A stretch of 64,000 nucleotides of DNA from positions 60,775,869 to 60,839,868 of the forward strand of contig NC_046683.1 in NCBI RefSeq assembly GCF_009870125.1. Reading direction: 5' to 3'. Below the pieces are notes generated by a model. It was not told the DNA's origin, searched no databases, and worked only from the letters and a program-made list of their open reading frames with translations. Shown here in pieces: positions 41,299 to 52,101 of the stretch. The position numbers were made by a program, and so were the translations under genes. Origin of the DNA: Drosophila pseudoobscura (taxonomy: Eukaryota > Arthropoda > Insecta > Diptera > Drosophilidae). Within the stretch, counting starts at the first letter, position 1; each line of letters opens with the position of its first letter.

Positions 41299-42970
41299 GA
41301 TCCGTCACGTAAGCAATCCCAGTACTATTCAAAGGGACCCAAAACAGTATTCCAGATAACCACTGAGTATTTTCTGTCGACTTTCCGTCTTACAGCCGCC
41401 TTTGCCATTGCCCACATGTGAGAGGTTCGACTACCAATGGGTGTCCAGGTCTCTGGAACGATATATGTATTTCTCAGTTGTCCAACTCCCTAGATCCTCC
41501 AGATAGAACAACAGACTTTAGAGCAGAGCAAAACAGAAGGCCCCTTATGAACATAGGATATAGACATATAGTAGTTAGAGCCTCTCCCTTGGTCCTGTTT
41601 TTAGCACCCGACAGTCACAGACCCCTGAACATCATTAAAGCTGTATCTCCAACTAATATTCGAACTCTCTCTTGTTTTCTGCAGGCATTCCTCTGCTCCA
41701 GGAAGACAGTCCGATACATCAGACTGGGGTCTTCGCTTTGCAATAATTGGAGTTGGCCAAAACAGCGACTACCAGAAGAAGAGCACAATCGAGCAACTTG
41801 AAATTCTTTGTAATCCTTCCATTGAACTTTTAACAAACGACCACAACCACACAGCCACACCCACAGCCACAGCCACACCCACACCAACCCAAAGGCTTGC
41901 AAGGACACTGCTGAGCTAACAGCAGAAAACCCAAATACTTGAAACAGAAACTGAAACACTACGAGGCAAGGAGAAGGCGCGTGAAATTCTCAAGATACGA
42001 CGATCGACTCGACTCGACTCGACCGATCGATCAAAAGACAATATTAGTATAATTTTTTGCATTAATTCGTTATTAATTGAGTTATTTGTATTTTCATCGG
42101 ATTAGGGCCAGAGGCTTAGGATAGGTGATGTAGGTAGAAACAGGGGGACAGATAGACAGACGTCAGAGCGAGGATTGATTCAATATTTATTGTTAATTAT
42201 GCAGCTAAGTTTTTTCTAGGGAATAAACGCACACACCTAAACACACACAACACACATGCACAGGGACACAAGAACACACACCCACACACAGACACCAGGA
42301 GCAGAAGCAGAATCTGAAGCAGCAGAGGAAGAAGAAGGAGGAACAGAATACGAAGGAGGCCAGAGACATTTCAGAATTGGTCCAACAAACAAACAGCTTA
42401 AGAGGAAGACTAGGAGGGATGCGTGATCAAAAACAAAATCTATAATCTATAAAAAAAGAATTATCGGAACGACAAAAACTATTCAAAGTCGAAGACGAAA
42501 ACGAAGACGAAGCAAAAGTTAACCCTAAACCAAAAGCAGAAAAAGAAACCTAAAACAGAAAACAGAATAATAATAAAATAAATTTAGATAACTTAATCAA
42601 TATACAAGAAGAAGGAACGGAACCGCCGCCTTCTCTCCCTCGCCCCAAAAGGAGGTTCCAATTAGATTTAAACGAAAAAACGAAGACACCTTTTTCCTTT
42701 TCGGCTCTACAAAAATAAGGCAAATAGGAAAAGAGCAGAGCGAGAGACATCGATAGACGAGATATAGAGACGTAAGCTAACCCACATTCACAGTAGAAAG
42801 GAGAAGGCAGAAGCGGGGAAGGGATAAAGAGACAAGGAGATAGAGATAAAGAAAGAGTGTAGAATTGTTAGCGGTGTTCATTTTAAAAGCTTTTACTGAT
42901 CCTAAAATCTAAGAAATCACACGAAACCACACACAGAAAACGCACAACACAGAGAGCACAGAGAATCAGA
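41299..42970. other. Intergenic region, Teh3 3' UTR and Teh2 5' region
   Basis: No coding exon seen. The first part is likely Teh3 3' UTR with AATAAA at 42221-42226. A second possible signal, AATAAA, lies near 42576. CA-rich tracts occur at about 41840-41885 and 42228-42295. Purine-rich sequence dominates from 42300 to 42880 and may be the Teh2 5' UTR. Confidence 0.5.
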
Positions 42971-45475
42971 ATGAAGAAGAGCTCCACCCTGACAACGACA
43001 ACGTCGATGCCGACGAGTCCCACGCTCTCGGCACAGACGCTCTCCGCCAGCAAGATCAGCCTGAACAGCAGCAGCAGCAGATCGGGCTCGGTGGCGGGAT
43101 CGATACGCTCCTCCTGCCAGTCACCGGTTAGGCCGGGCAGCGGCTGCGTGGACGCCATCAAGGCCAAGCGCGAGGAGATCGAAATCGACACACTACTCGA
43201 GAAGGCGAAGTTCTATACCTCCGTGTGCCTTGGTAAGATAAAACACAATCCCCTATATGTACTGTCTGATATCTGATGAATGGTTCTTTCTTTCTGTCTT
43301 CCAGGTACAACTGCCATTTTGTCGGTGTTCACATTCCTCTTCCTGATACCCTTCGTAGTGGATCCCGCCATCTCAACGATCATTGCCGACTACGATCCAG
43401 TGCCCGTGACCTGCATTGTGATCGATCACATCTATGCGGAGGGCATCAAGAACTGCAGCTGGAGCTCCTGTCGCGAGGGCTGCACCTCATCACTCACCAA
43501 GTAAGTGAGAATCGTAGGCCTATAGTAATCCAATCGATTCTGATTCCATATCAATTCCATGCACCAGGTGCCATCAGTTGTTTGTCAACTATACGCGCAT
43601 CCCGTACAGCGACTGGGAGCGAAATCCCCGGGACCTGGACACCGTCAACTGGGATGTTAGCTATACAAAGTTTCTGATTAACTCCGAGGGCTGCGGGTAC
43701 CCGCCCACGACCAACTGCAGCGTCTTTGCCAGGCAGTATGGGTAAGCTTTCAGTTGGATTAGGTATATGAGTTTATACGCAATTAAATGGTAACATTTCT
43801 TTCGATTTGATGGTAGCTTCTCTCATATTGGGGAGCCGTTCCCCTGCTACTACAGCCGTGCCTATCCAGAGGTGGTTATCGGCCGCTACTCGTGGGAGAA
43901 TAATCTGTACCATCTGATCCTATCGCTGATCATACCGAATGTGCTCTTCGCCATCTCCATCGGGGTGCTGAGCTACTGGTACTGCCCCTGCTGCGAGAAG
44001 GCCTGCAATAAGTCCTCGCGGGTCTACGCCGAGAAGTTCCCAACCAAGGAAGAGTGAGTTCAATTCCAACAAACAACCAACCAAGCAACCACCAGACGCT
44101 GCATCTGCATCTCCTGTCCTGCATCTTGTTTTCATTCATACATATGTTTGCGATTCGACTTCTGTATACTGTATACTGTCGTACTGTAGTAGAAACCACA
44201 CACTACACTCCTTCATTGTGCCTTGTACGAAGATACTACATATTGTCAAAGATCGTGCTGTATGCTGTATGCTGTATGCCGTATGCTGTATGCTGTACTC
44301 TTCTCTCTCCTACGTTTATGAATGTAAATTATACTTTTGTTAAGCTATTGGCCTAAACCATAAGTTGAATCATACCCAAAAATCAGAAATTGTAATGTAC
44401 TGATTGTAACTTTTGTATATTTTCTGTTTTTTTACATCTCAAACCCTCCCAAACCGCCAATCCCCAGCCTGTAATTCATGGGTTCTTTCGTTCTTCTTCT
44501 CTTTATTACTTCTATATTACTTACAGGATCGTTAACTGCATGAAATGTAATACGGAAAAGTCGTTGTCCTTGAATGTATTTTGAAATATGAGATCTGATC
44601 GTTGATCTTTGATTGTTGATTGTTAATACCCCCCCCCCCCAAATGTATTGTGATAGGTTAAGTGCGATGAAATGCTGAAATCAAAAAGTTATATGTACAT
44701 GCATATATATCTCTGGCACCCCGTTGTCGCTTGTCGTAGACCCACAACAGCAACCATAATTAACCAAAGAGAAACCCCGAACCGAATTAACGTTACTCTG
44801 AAGTGTCCTTAGCAATTACTGCATTTCCCCCAATTGTAGACTTAGTCCTTAGCACCTCTCAAGGAGCCCTGCCCCCACAAACACACACACATACACACAC
44901 ACAGAGCACAAAAGCCCGATCAAATTGAAAGGAATTTCGTAATCTGTATACCACATACATACATACATATGTATATCAAATATATTCACTCAAAATACAC
45001 TCGTGTATTTTTGTAGTCTGTAGCTTTAACTTTACAAAAAACAAACAAAACAAAAAATGAATTTACATGAGGTTTCTTTCAGGTTAACCCACACGCCCCC
45101 AGCATATACCTTTTTTTCTATTTACTAATTCTTAAACCTACTTATATACTCGTACTCGTATACATATCGAATATTTCTCCTATTTAATTAAACTGATATT
45201 ACGCATAAGAAGAGACGGCATCAGCCAGGCCTTTTTTGTGCATGCTTTTCGTTTGAACCGCTTTTGATTATAGAACCTATTTGTATTGTATGGCATGATC
45301 CGATCCCCGTATATATATATGTATACAGAACATATACTCTTACTATATTTATCGCTTATACTATCACTAAACCAAACTCTGACTAGAATTGATTAAGAAC
45401 TTTGTTCCAACCCGATGTTCCAATTCTAGCAAACTTCTGTGTCACAGTGACGAAGATGATGATATGGAATACTAG
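42971..45475 (+). CDS. Teh2: TipE homologue, Teh2-type sodium-channel auxiliary subunit
   Basis: Exons 42971-43232, 43305-43500, 43568-43741, 43817-44053 and a last coding exon. Using 45448-45475 as the last exon gives 298 residues ending DDEDDDMEY. The N-terminus is long, cytoplasmic and Ser/Thr-rich; TM1 is at about 82-104 (AILSVFTFLFLIPFVVDP). The loop has NCSWSSCREGC, GCGYPPTTNC and PCYYS like TipE, and TM2 (LILSLIIPNVLFAISIGVL) is followed by a Cys-rich juxtamembrane YCPCCEKAC. The loop is much shorter than in TipE or Teh3/4. Two other acceptors (44468, 44527) would give different C-termini, and reading through the donor at 44054 stops after FPTKEE. The ATG opens the frame after clear upstream stops. 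Confidence 0.85.
44629..44640. repeat. Poly-C run of 12 nt
   Basis: Homopolymer run in the Teh2 3' region. Confidence 0.8.
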
Positions 45476-47629
45476 CAAAAATACAAATTAGCTAAAGCTA
45501 AAGCTAAAGCCCCTAAACAAATAGCGAACTCAACTTTGTAGTCTGTATCACAAACACACCCACACACACACACACATAGCTTATATTAAATAGATATAAA
45601 AACATACAATACATATATGAATCGATCGATAGAGAAATTCCATTTGCCATCTGCCAACTCACAAATCGGACGATATACATACATACATACATATATATGA
45701 AGTACTCGTACAAAAAATAATAATTATAAATTGCCAGCGGAGCATCGTCGGAGGAAGGAAGGAAGGATAGCGATATAGCGATACCGATAACGATAACGAT
45801 AACCTTTTCCACTTGCATATATGTATAAATATATATTTTATTCGAAACTTTTGCGCTCTACAATTCAGATCCCATCTTAGCCATCAAGCCATGCAATAAT
45901 ACTTTATTCGTACTATATAGAAGAAGATCCTTGTTTCAAAATACTGTACTGCACTGTACTGTCCTGTATAACTTTAGAACTTTGGCTTTTGGTGTGGACG
46001 ATGCTCCGCTCTATGATTGCTCGACTCTCGACTTCGATTTACAGAATGATAATACCAAATACCAATTAAAGAATCGCTTGTTTTCAACAAATTGTGATAG
46101 TAGTCATAAAAATATTAAGTAAATTCGTAAAAACTAACTAAAAATGATAATGAAAACAAAACATGGCAAACGAAAACGAAGAGGAAAAGAAAAACCAAAC
46201 CAAACCAATCAAACCAATTGTTAGGGAACCGAGTCCGAGTCCGCTAAGATGAAGGTTCGTAGAGAAGAAGTTGGCATGATAGATGATAGATTTACCACAA
46301 GATACTCGTACAAGATACAATCCAAGAGTTCAAGCAGAAGAACCAAATTTCTCACTCCAAAAAGTACACACATACACACTCTCAAACATTTTTGAAATAG
46401 TTTTAAAAACTCTTATGTAAAAACGAACATCTAATGAATTATAGCAATACATACATACATATATATGTATATATACATAGATGTATATATATATACATAT
46501 ACATATAGCTTAGCAGAACCGATAAAACGCACGTTGCTTATGAGAATTTTTTTAAATCATACAAAACAAAAAACAAAACCAAAAAACCAAAAACTAAACA
46601 AAAGCAGAAGAACAACCAAAACAAATTTGAATGCAAAATGATTAAAAATTTTTTACTTAACGTGTCTTTATCAATAAACAAATTAAACCAGCTAACGGCC
46701 TATTTAATAAATAATTACACACACAAAAAAAAAACAAGAAGCAAAACGCTTTAAAAAAAACCAAAAACGTGGAGAAATGCTAAATGAGAAATGTTTTCTT
46801 TTCGAATGTGGTGGAAAGAGAGAGAGAGAGAGTGTGAGAGAAAGGAGAGAAAAAAGGAAGGATAAATGAGGCCAGAGACAGAGCTCAAGAGCTCTCCCTC
46901 TCCCCGGCGCAGGCGTCGTGGCAGGACCTGGAACCATTTGTTGAGCTGTCTCCATCCCTGCTGCCCCAGTCCTAGTCCCAGTCCACACCGCACCATCCCG
47001 TTGTGGCTTTCACTTTCGCTTTCCTTTCGAAAAAAAGTAAAAGTGCGCAGTGTCCTCCTGCAGCCCTGGCGTGCCCTGCCTCCGCGCCGCTCCGGGAGAC
47101 TCTGTCGGGATCCAGAGTCAGGATTTCAGTTTCGTACGAGCACGCACAAGGAGCGGACGTGGAAGGATCTGCGCTCCGTCTGTGGCCCCATCCCCCCTAA
47201 AGACAAATCATCTTCGGGTCGCGGTCAAAGTGAAGCCAGTGGAAAAGAAACCCCACAAAAAGTCCCCAAAAACAACACTTCTCCTCCCAATCCTCGTCCA
47301 GTTTGGAGTAAACTTCAAAAGCTTCACACGAAAATAGAACAACATACACAACCCCCCTCCTCCACCCCACCAGCCCACCACCACTCCACCAGTCCAACGC
47401 CAAGCAACCAAAAACCCATCCAAACACCAGCCAGGCCCCAGTCCAGAAAAACCAAACGAGAATCACCTTGAAAACATCGCAGGGCGAAAGAGTAGGGTAG
47501 GTAGTGTCCCGGTAGTGTCCCACGCGGAAAGTGGGCCACCAAAATCAACAAGTCGTAAATTAGCTGACAATCTAGAGGAAGCGCTTTAGCCAGACCCACT
47601 GCCAGAAAACAGGGACCCAGCTCCGCAGA
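45476..47629. other. Teh2 3' UTR and region upstream of Teh4
   Basis: AT-rich DNA with CA runs (about 45550-45575), ACAT and ATATAC palindromic runs (about 45668-45697, 46448-46507) and poly-A-rich patches. AATAAA signals occur near 46673 and 46707. The 46866-47470 stretch is Pro/Ser-rich when translated but looks like 5' UTR of Teh4. No gene seen. Confidence 0.5.
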
Positions 47630-49824
47630 ATGGCGCGACGCAAGAACAAGCCGCGCCTCATTCCCGAGCAGGACAAGCGCATCTGTCGTGCCATTTGCCT
47701 CTGCCAGCTGACGATGGTGCTCTCCTGCGTGTCCATCGTCTATCTCAGCGTGGCCATCTATTCGCCGTCCATGAAGTAAGACACAGAGAGCCCTCCCCAC
47801 CCGGTTCTGGGGTCTATCTTTAACCGATGACTCAATCTTAATCCCTTGCAGGGCCTTCAAGTCCGGCTTCGAGTTGGATCCGGTCATGTGCCAGACCGTC
47901 GACCGTCAGATGCCCAACAACTGCCCCTGGGCATCGTGCGGCGAATGGTGTCTGACCCGGACCAGTGGCTTCTGTCCTCAGATACACTCTGTGGTCCGTC
48001 GGAATGGCACGGACATCCAGCTGAACAACTGCACGCGGGTGACCAACACCTCCTGTGCCATGGTGAGTAGTGCTCAAAAGTAGTTCCCACGCAGGCAGCA
48101 CTCAGCCGAAGACGTCATCGTCTTGGACACACACTGAGAGAGTGGGAGGGTGACTCACTTGTGGCCACACTTGTGACCTCACTTGCCGTGGCTCCTGCGA
48201 CGATGTGGAGGCATTTCGAGTATTTGGCCCTCGGCTTTAATGGACAACTGGCGCCTCGAATGACTTTTACGATCATTGAATGGGCCCCCATTAAGTTTCT
48301 ATCTGTTTTCGTGTCTGTTCTTCGTCCCCAGATTGACATGAGTCGCCTGAACAAATTCAACTGCAACAACGGCACCGCCTGCAACAACATTCGCGGTGTA
48401 TTCAACTGCTCCAATGGCAAGTGGAGAGACACCACACACATAGACACACCTAACAAGCATCTACTCTACTCCTTAGGTCACTGCAAGAACATGTCCGAGT
48501 TCTTTCTGTGCCATCACAAGGCCGATGGGCCCACGATAAACTCTGCCAAGGACAACACCAAGCTGAATGGGTTCTTCGAGTGCCACGGCGTTCACTGCAC
48601 GAAGATCAAGAAGCCCTTCGATTGCGATCGCTACTGCTCCAAGATAACCACGACCAAAGTCAACGTGCTCATAATGCATGTGAGTGGGGGAGCCCTGATC
48701 ACCGATCACCCTCTACATACGAGTATACCCTATGCTGATGGCTTGCCTTTCCTTTTAGGAGGATAATCTCATAGCAGCGGACTGCGAGAATGCGGTGGCA
48801 TTTAATCAGGCACGTGGCTCGGAGCACGGCGTGCGCATCGATCCCATAGAAATTTGGAAGGAGGACGATGGCAACCTGTTGACCAACTGCGCCACAGTCA
48901 CCCGCGAGTCCGAGCATCGCATCAGGTGAGTGCACACGCTCCCTCATCCTTGCATTGTAGTCGAAACTAAAGCTTTCCTCTTTGCGACAGTGCCACAGAC
49001 TGCCTGAATGGCACCCTCCTAGAGCACGATACGCTGCCAGCTCCCTTCATGAACTTCACCCAGTTCTGGGCCATCTATGAGAACAGCACCAGGGCCGTGG
49101 ATCCCGAGCAGCGATACCTGCCGAACCAGGCAAATCTAACCATTTACAACTGGAAGAAACTGTACATCAACCTCGAGGGCTGCGTCAATACGCTGCGGGG
49201 CGAGTGCAAGGACTTTGTGGCTCGCTATGGCAACGATGGGGACAACAACACCGCCCAGTCACGCTATCAGTGCTACTACAACAAGGTGGGTCCCGCCCCC
49301 TCCACAGTCTGTGTAAGCTGATACTGGAGCTCAGGGTTTTGCTTTCCTCATTGCAGGATGCGAACGTGGAGTTTGTGGTGGCACGCTACGATCTGGATAA
49401 GGTGTACAGGGAGTTGGTGGTTTCGCTAATTGTGCCCATCGTGCTGTTTGTGGTCTCCTCCATCTCCCTCTGCATCATCACCAAGTCCGTCAAGGTGGGC
49501 GACGATGCCAAGATGCGCTGTGTCTGCGCCGGCGATGAGTCGGACGATGATGTGTTCGCCGCAGGACCAGCGGGCAAGCAACCCGAGCAAATGTACGACA
49601 CGGATGACGATGTGGTGGACCTGGAGCACCAGGCAGTGGGCGGCCAGGAGCTGGAGGACATTGGAGTTCTGCCGCTCGACAGCCACGAGATGATTGGCAG
49701 CACCAAGTCGCTGATACCACTCAGCCCCACTGGGGACTCCAACACGAGTGAGCAGAACTTTGACGAGGACCAAGAGAAGGCAGTCAAGTGCGATGTGCCC
49801 GAGAAGCCGCTGGTTATACTCTAA
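47630..49824 (+). CDS. Teh4: TipE homologue, Teh4-type sodium-channel auxiliary subunit
   Basis: Seven exons: 47630-47775, 47852-48062, 48332-48416, 48477-48679, 48759-48925, 48991-49285, 49357-49824, in frame for 1,575 nt (524 residues). Two membrane segments flank a Cys-rich glycosylated loop: TM1 about 22-44 (LCQLTMVLSCVSIVYLSVAIY) and TM2 in the last exon (LVVSLIVPIVLFVVSSISLC). The loop repeats the Teh3 pattern: NCPWASCGEWC near the start and LEGCVNTLRGEC near the end. The C-terminus starts VGDDAKMRC and continues as a long acidic tail absent from the Teh3-type protein. The intron 48417-48476 must use a GC donor to keep the frame. Position next to mas supports the name Teh4. Confidence 0.87.
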
Positions 49825-50102
49825 GGATGGACATCGATGGGAACTGCATCCATGCTTGGATCCGCATAGAAAACAGCACCAAAACTTAATGGGGGAACTG
49901 AAGATTCGATTAGATTATATTCGGCGCATTTATACAACGTCTGTAGGAACCCAAACAGAACAGAATAGAACAGAATGGGACGGGAACGGACCTAGGCTTT
50001 TCTCGGATACATACAGATACATATACATAGAGGAAACGCACATGTACTTGTACTTATATATATATATATATATAGATCCAAACGGATCGAAGGAACAAGA
50101 GC

Positions 50103-50108
50103 TTTATT
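50103..50108 (-). terminator. Poly(A) signal for the CFAP298-like gene
   Basis: TTTATT on the plus strand is AATAAA on the minus strand, about 430 nt past the last recognised exon of the minus-strand gene. Confidence 0.4.
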
Positions 50109-50490
50109 TACCTGACAACTCCCCCCACTAAGAAAAATACCACTTAAAACCGAAGCTCGCAAATGGATCCGGTGCGGTGCCAGTAGTTGTGGCCTTAGAG
50201 GAGCTACATTTAAAAGACACGAATGGAATTTCAATTTACACCACAACCCACCAACCCGACATCTGCTGTACCAGTCAGGAACCAGGAACCAGGGACTAGG
50301 AACAGATTTAGTAGCTCCCATTTGCGGGCGGAACTGTTTACTTTATGAGAAAGCCAGAACAGACCAAGGAGGGAAATCTTCCCCAGACTTTTCTTTAACT
50401 AGTTAACTAGTTTCGATTTGATTGCCTAAATATATACACACTGGGGAGTACGTACTCGTAGATACATATACTATTATATAGCAAATAGCT

Positions 50491-50496
50491 AATAAA
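50491..50496 (+). terminator. Poly(A) signal for Teh4
   Basis: AATAAA about 670 nt after the Teh4 stop. It lies close to the converging minus-strand gene, so the two 3' ends probably overlap. Confidence 0.45.
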
Positions 50497-50536
50497 AAGC
50501 AATTTGAATCCTCTACAAAATGAAAATTGCTCTTAC

Positions 50537-51425
50537 CTTGAGCTCCTCCTGGCGGCGGAAGGAGTCAGCCATCATCTGGCGACGCATCTGCTCGGAGATG
50601 ACAGCCTCGCGGCCCGGTGGGCCCTCGCCCAACTGATTGAGCTTGACCACCACCTAAATGGAGATTGGTTAAGATAATGGGTCGATAACGATGATCAGGG
50701 ACGCCTCACCGTGGTCTTGTCATTGTTGCCCAAGTAGTCCTTGAGTAGCTTTCCCATGAATATCTGCCGGCCGGCGAACCAGAGCTGAGCCTTGGATGGC
50801 TCGATGACCTCCTTGGAGGCCTGAGTACCACTCAGATCCTCGGTGTTGGTGAACTCCATGCGTATGGTGTCGTGCGGTGGCAACTGCATGGGGTACACGA
50901 TGGTCACGGCACCACGCAGCAGATTGATGGCCTCCTGAACCGCCTTCAGGGACAGAGTCTTTGAGGACTTGGCCAGGTTCTGTGGGGTAACGAATCAGAT
51001 TCCAGTTATATCGGAATGGAGCCACTAAAAATGATGCTGTTAGATGTTACCTTATCTATCATGGCCTTGGCTTTGGTTATGGTATTGGCCAGGACCTTGC
51101 CCATGGCCTCGTTGGGCTGCTGCCCGTTGCGGCGCAACATCGGATCCTTGTTGAAGGTGAACCCTCCGGAAGGGATGCACTTGTCCGCCCAGATATCCTT
51201 CAGCTTGAGCTCCTCGATCTGATCGTCGTTGAGGCCAATCATTTCGCTGGGCAGCATGGTGCCGTGCTCGGCCAGCTCCTCAATTTCCATGCAAACGCGC
51301 TGCACCTTCAGCTGACCGTTGTAGATGGCCACCAGATCACGAATAACCGAGTCGGTCTTCTCGCCCACGTTAGTCTCGTACAGAAAGAGCGTCTCGTCGC
51401 CGCGTTTCACTTTTAAGACAACCAT
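50537..51425 (-). CDS. C21orf59/CFAP298 (Kurly) homologue, C-terminus not found
   Basis: Homologue of CFAP298, a cytosolic protein needed for dynein-arm assembly, cilia motility and planar polarity. Exons 51425-51051, 50979-50710 and 50653-50537 join in phase 0 to 254 residues. Recognisable segments: MVVLKVKRGDETLFLYET at the start, ELKLKDIWADKCIPSGG, GAVTIVYPMQLPPHDTIRME, LWFAGRQIFMGKLLKDYLGN, and RRQEELK at the end of exon 3. Human CFAP298 has about 290 residues and continues for some 35 more after this point. I found no exon for these downstream. If the donor at 50536 is not used, the frame closes seven codons later. The gene converges on Teh4. Confidence 0.85.
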
Positions 51426-52101
51426 TTTTAGAGAGGAAATATTTATTTACACAAATAATAAAATTTGTTGTAAGTAAGTACAGCCGGCTTCCGACCCGAT
51501 CAATCTATGAATGTCACAAATATATATGTAGATATATCCATGTCTGGAGATGACAGTTGTTGCAAAGGCAAACAAGTCGGTTGCTACGCCCCAGCTCCCT
51601 GGCGACGTGTTCCACAAACACACAAACAACAAAAACCAGGCCAAGCTGGCGGTTAGGGTAAACATCGATCTTTCTCACATTTCTCACATTTATTTTCGTG
51701 TCTTTCGCGGTCGAGTTATTGCACAATGCGTTTTGTTTGAGTCTCCTTCTGCCACAATAAATAATATATTCTAACTTATGGTTAACACCTGTCTGTCCTC
51801 CGTCCATCTGTTCGATTGGGTCGTGTCGGGCCGGGTAAAGTGCAGTAAAGTACAAGTAGCCTAGGGGTAATTAATATTATTTACAAGGATGTCATGCCGC
51901 TTTCCCGGGTGCGATAGCCTCTCTGCCAGGCCTTCAAGTGTTCGGGTGTCTATTGGGGGAAGGGGAAATCGTAACCAAGATCCAAAAAATACAGTCCCAA
52001 ATATGTGCGTACAAATTAGATAGACAGTCGAGCATCGAGGCCGAGCTGCTCCGGGGAACTGAATGGGACTGATGCCGCCTTGAGGGCTCTTTATTGCCGG
52101 G
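51426..52101. other. Interval between the CFAP298-like gene and Ero1L
   Basis: Contains the promoter and 5' end of the CFAP298-like gene and the Ero1L 3' UTR, both on the minus strand. A possible orphan minus-strand exon (51956-51888) is described in the findings. No other gene seen. Confidence 0.5.
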
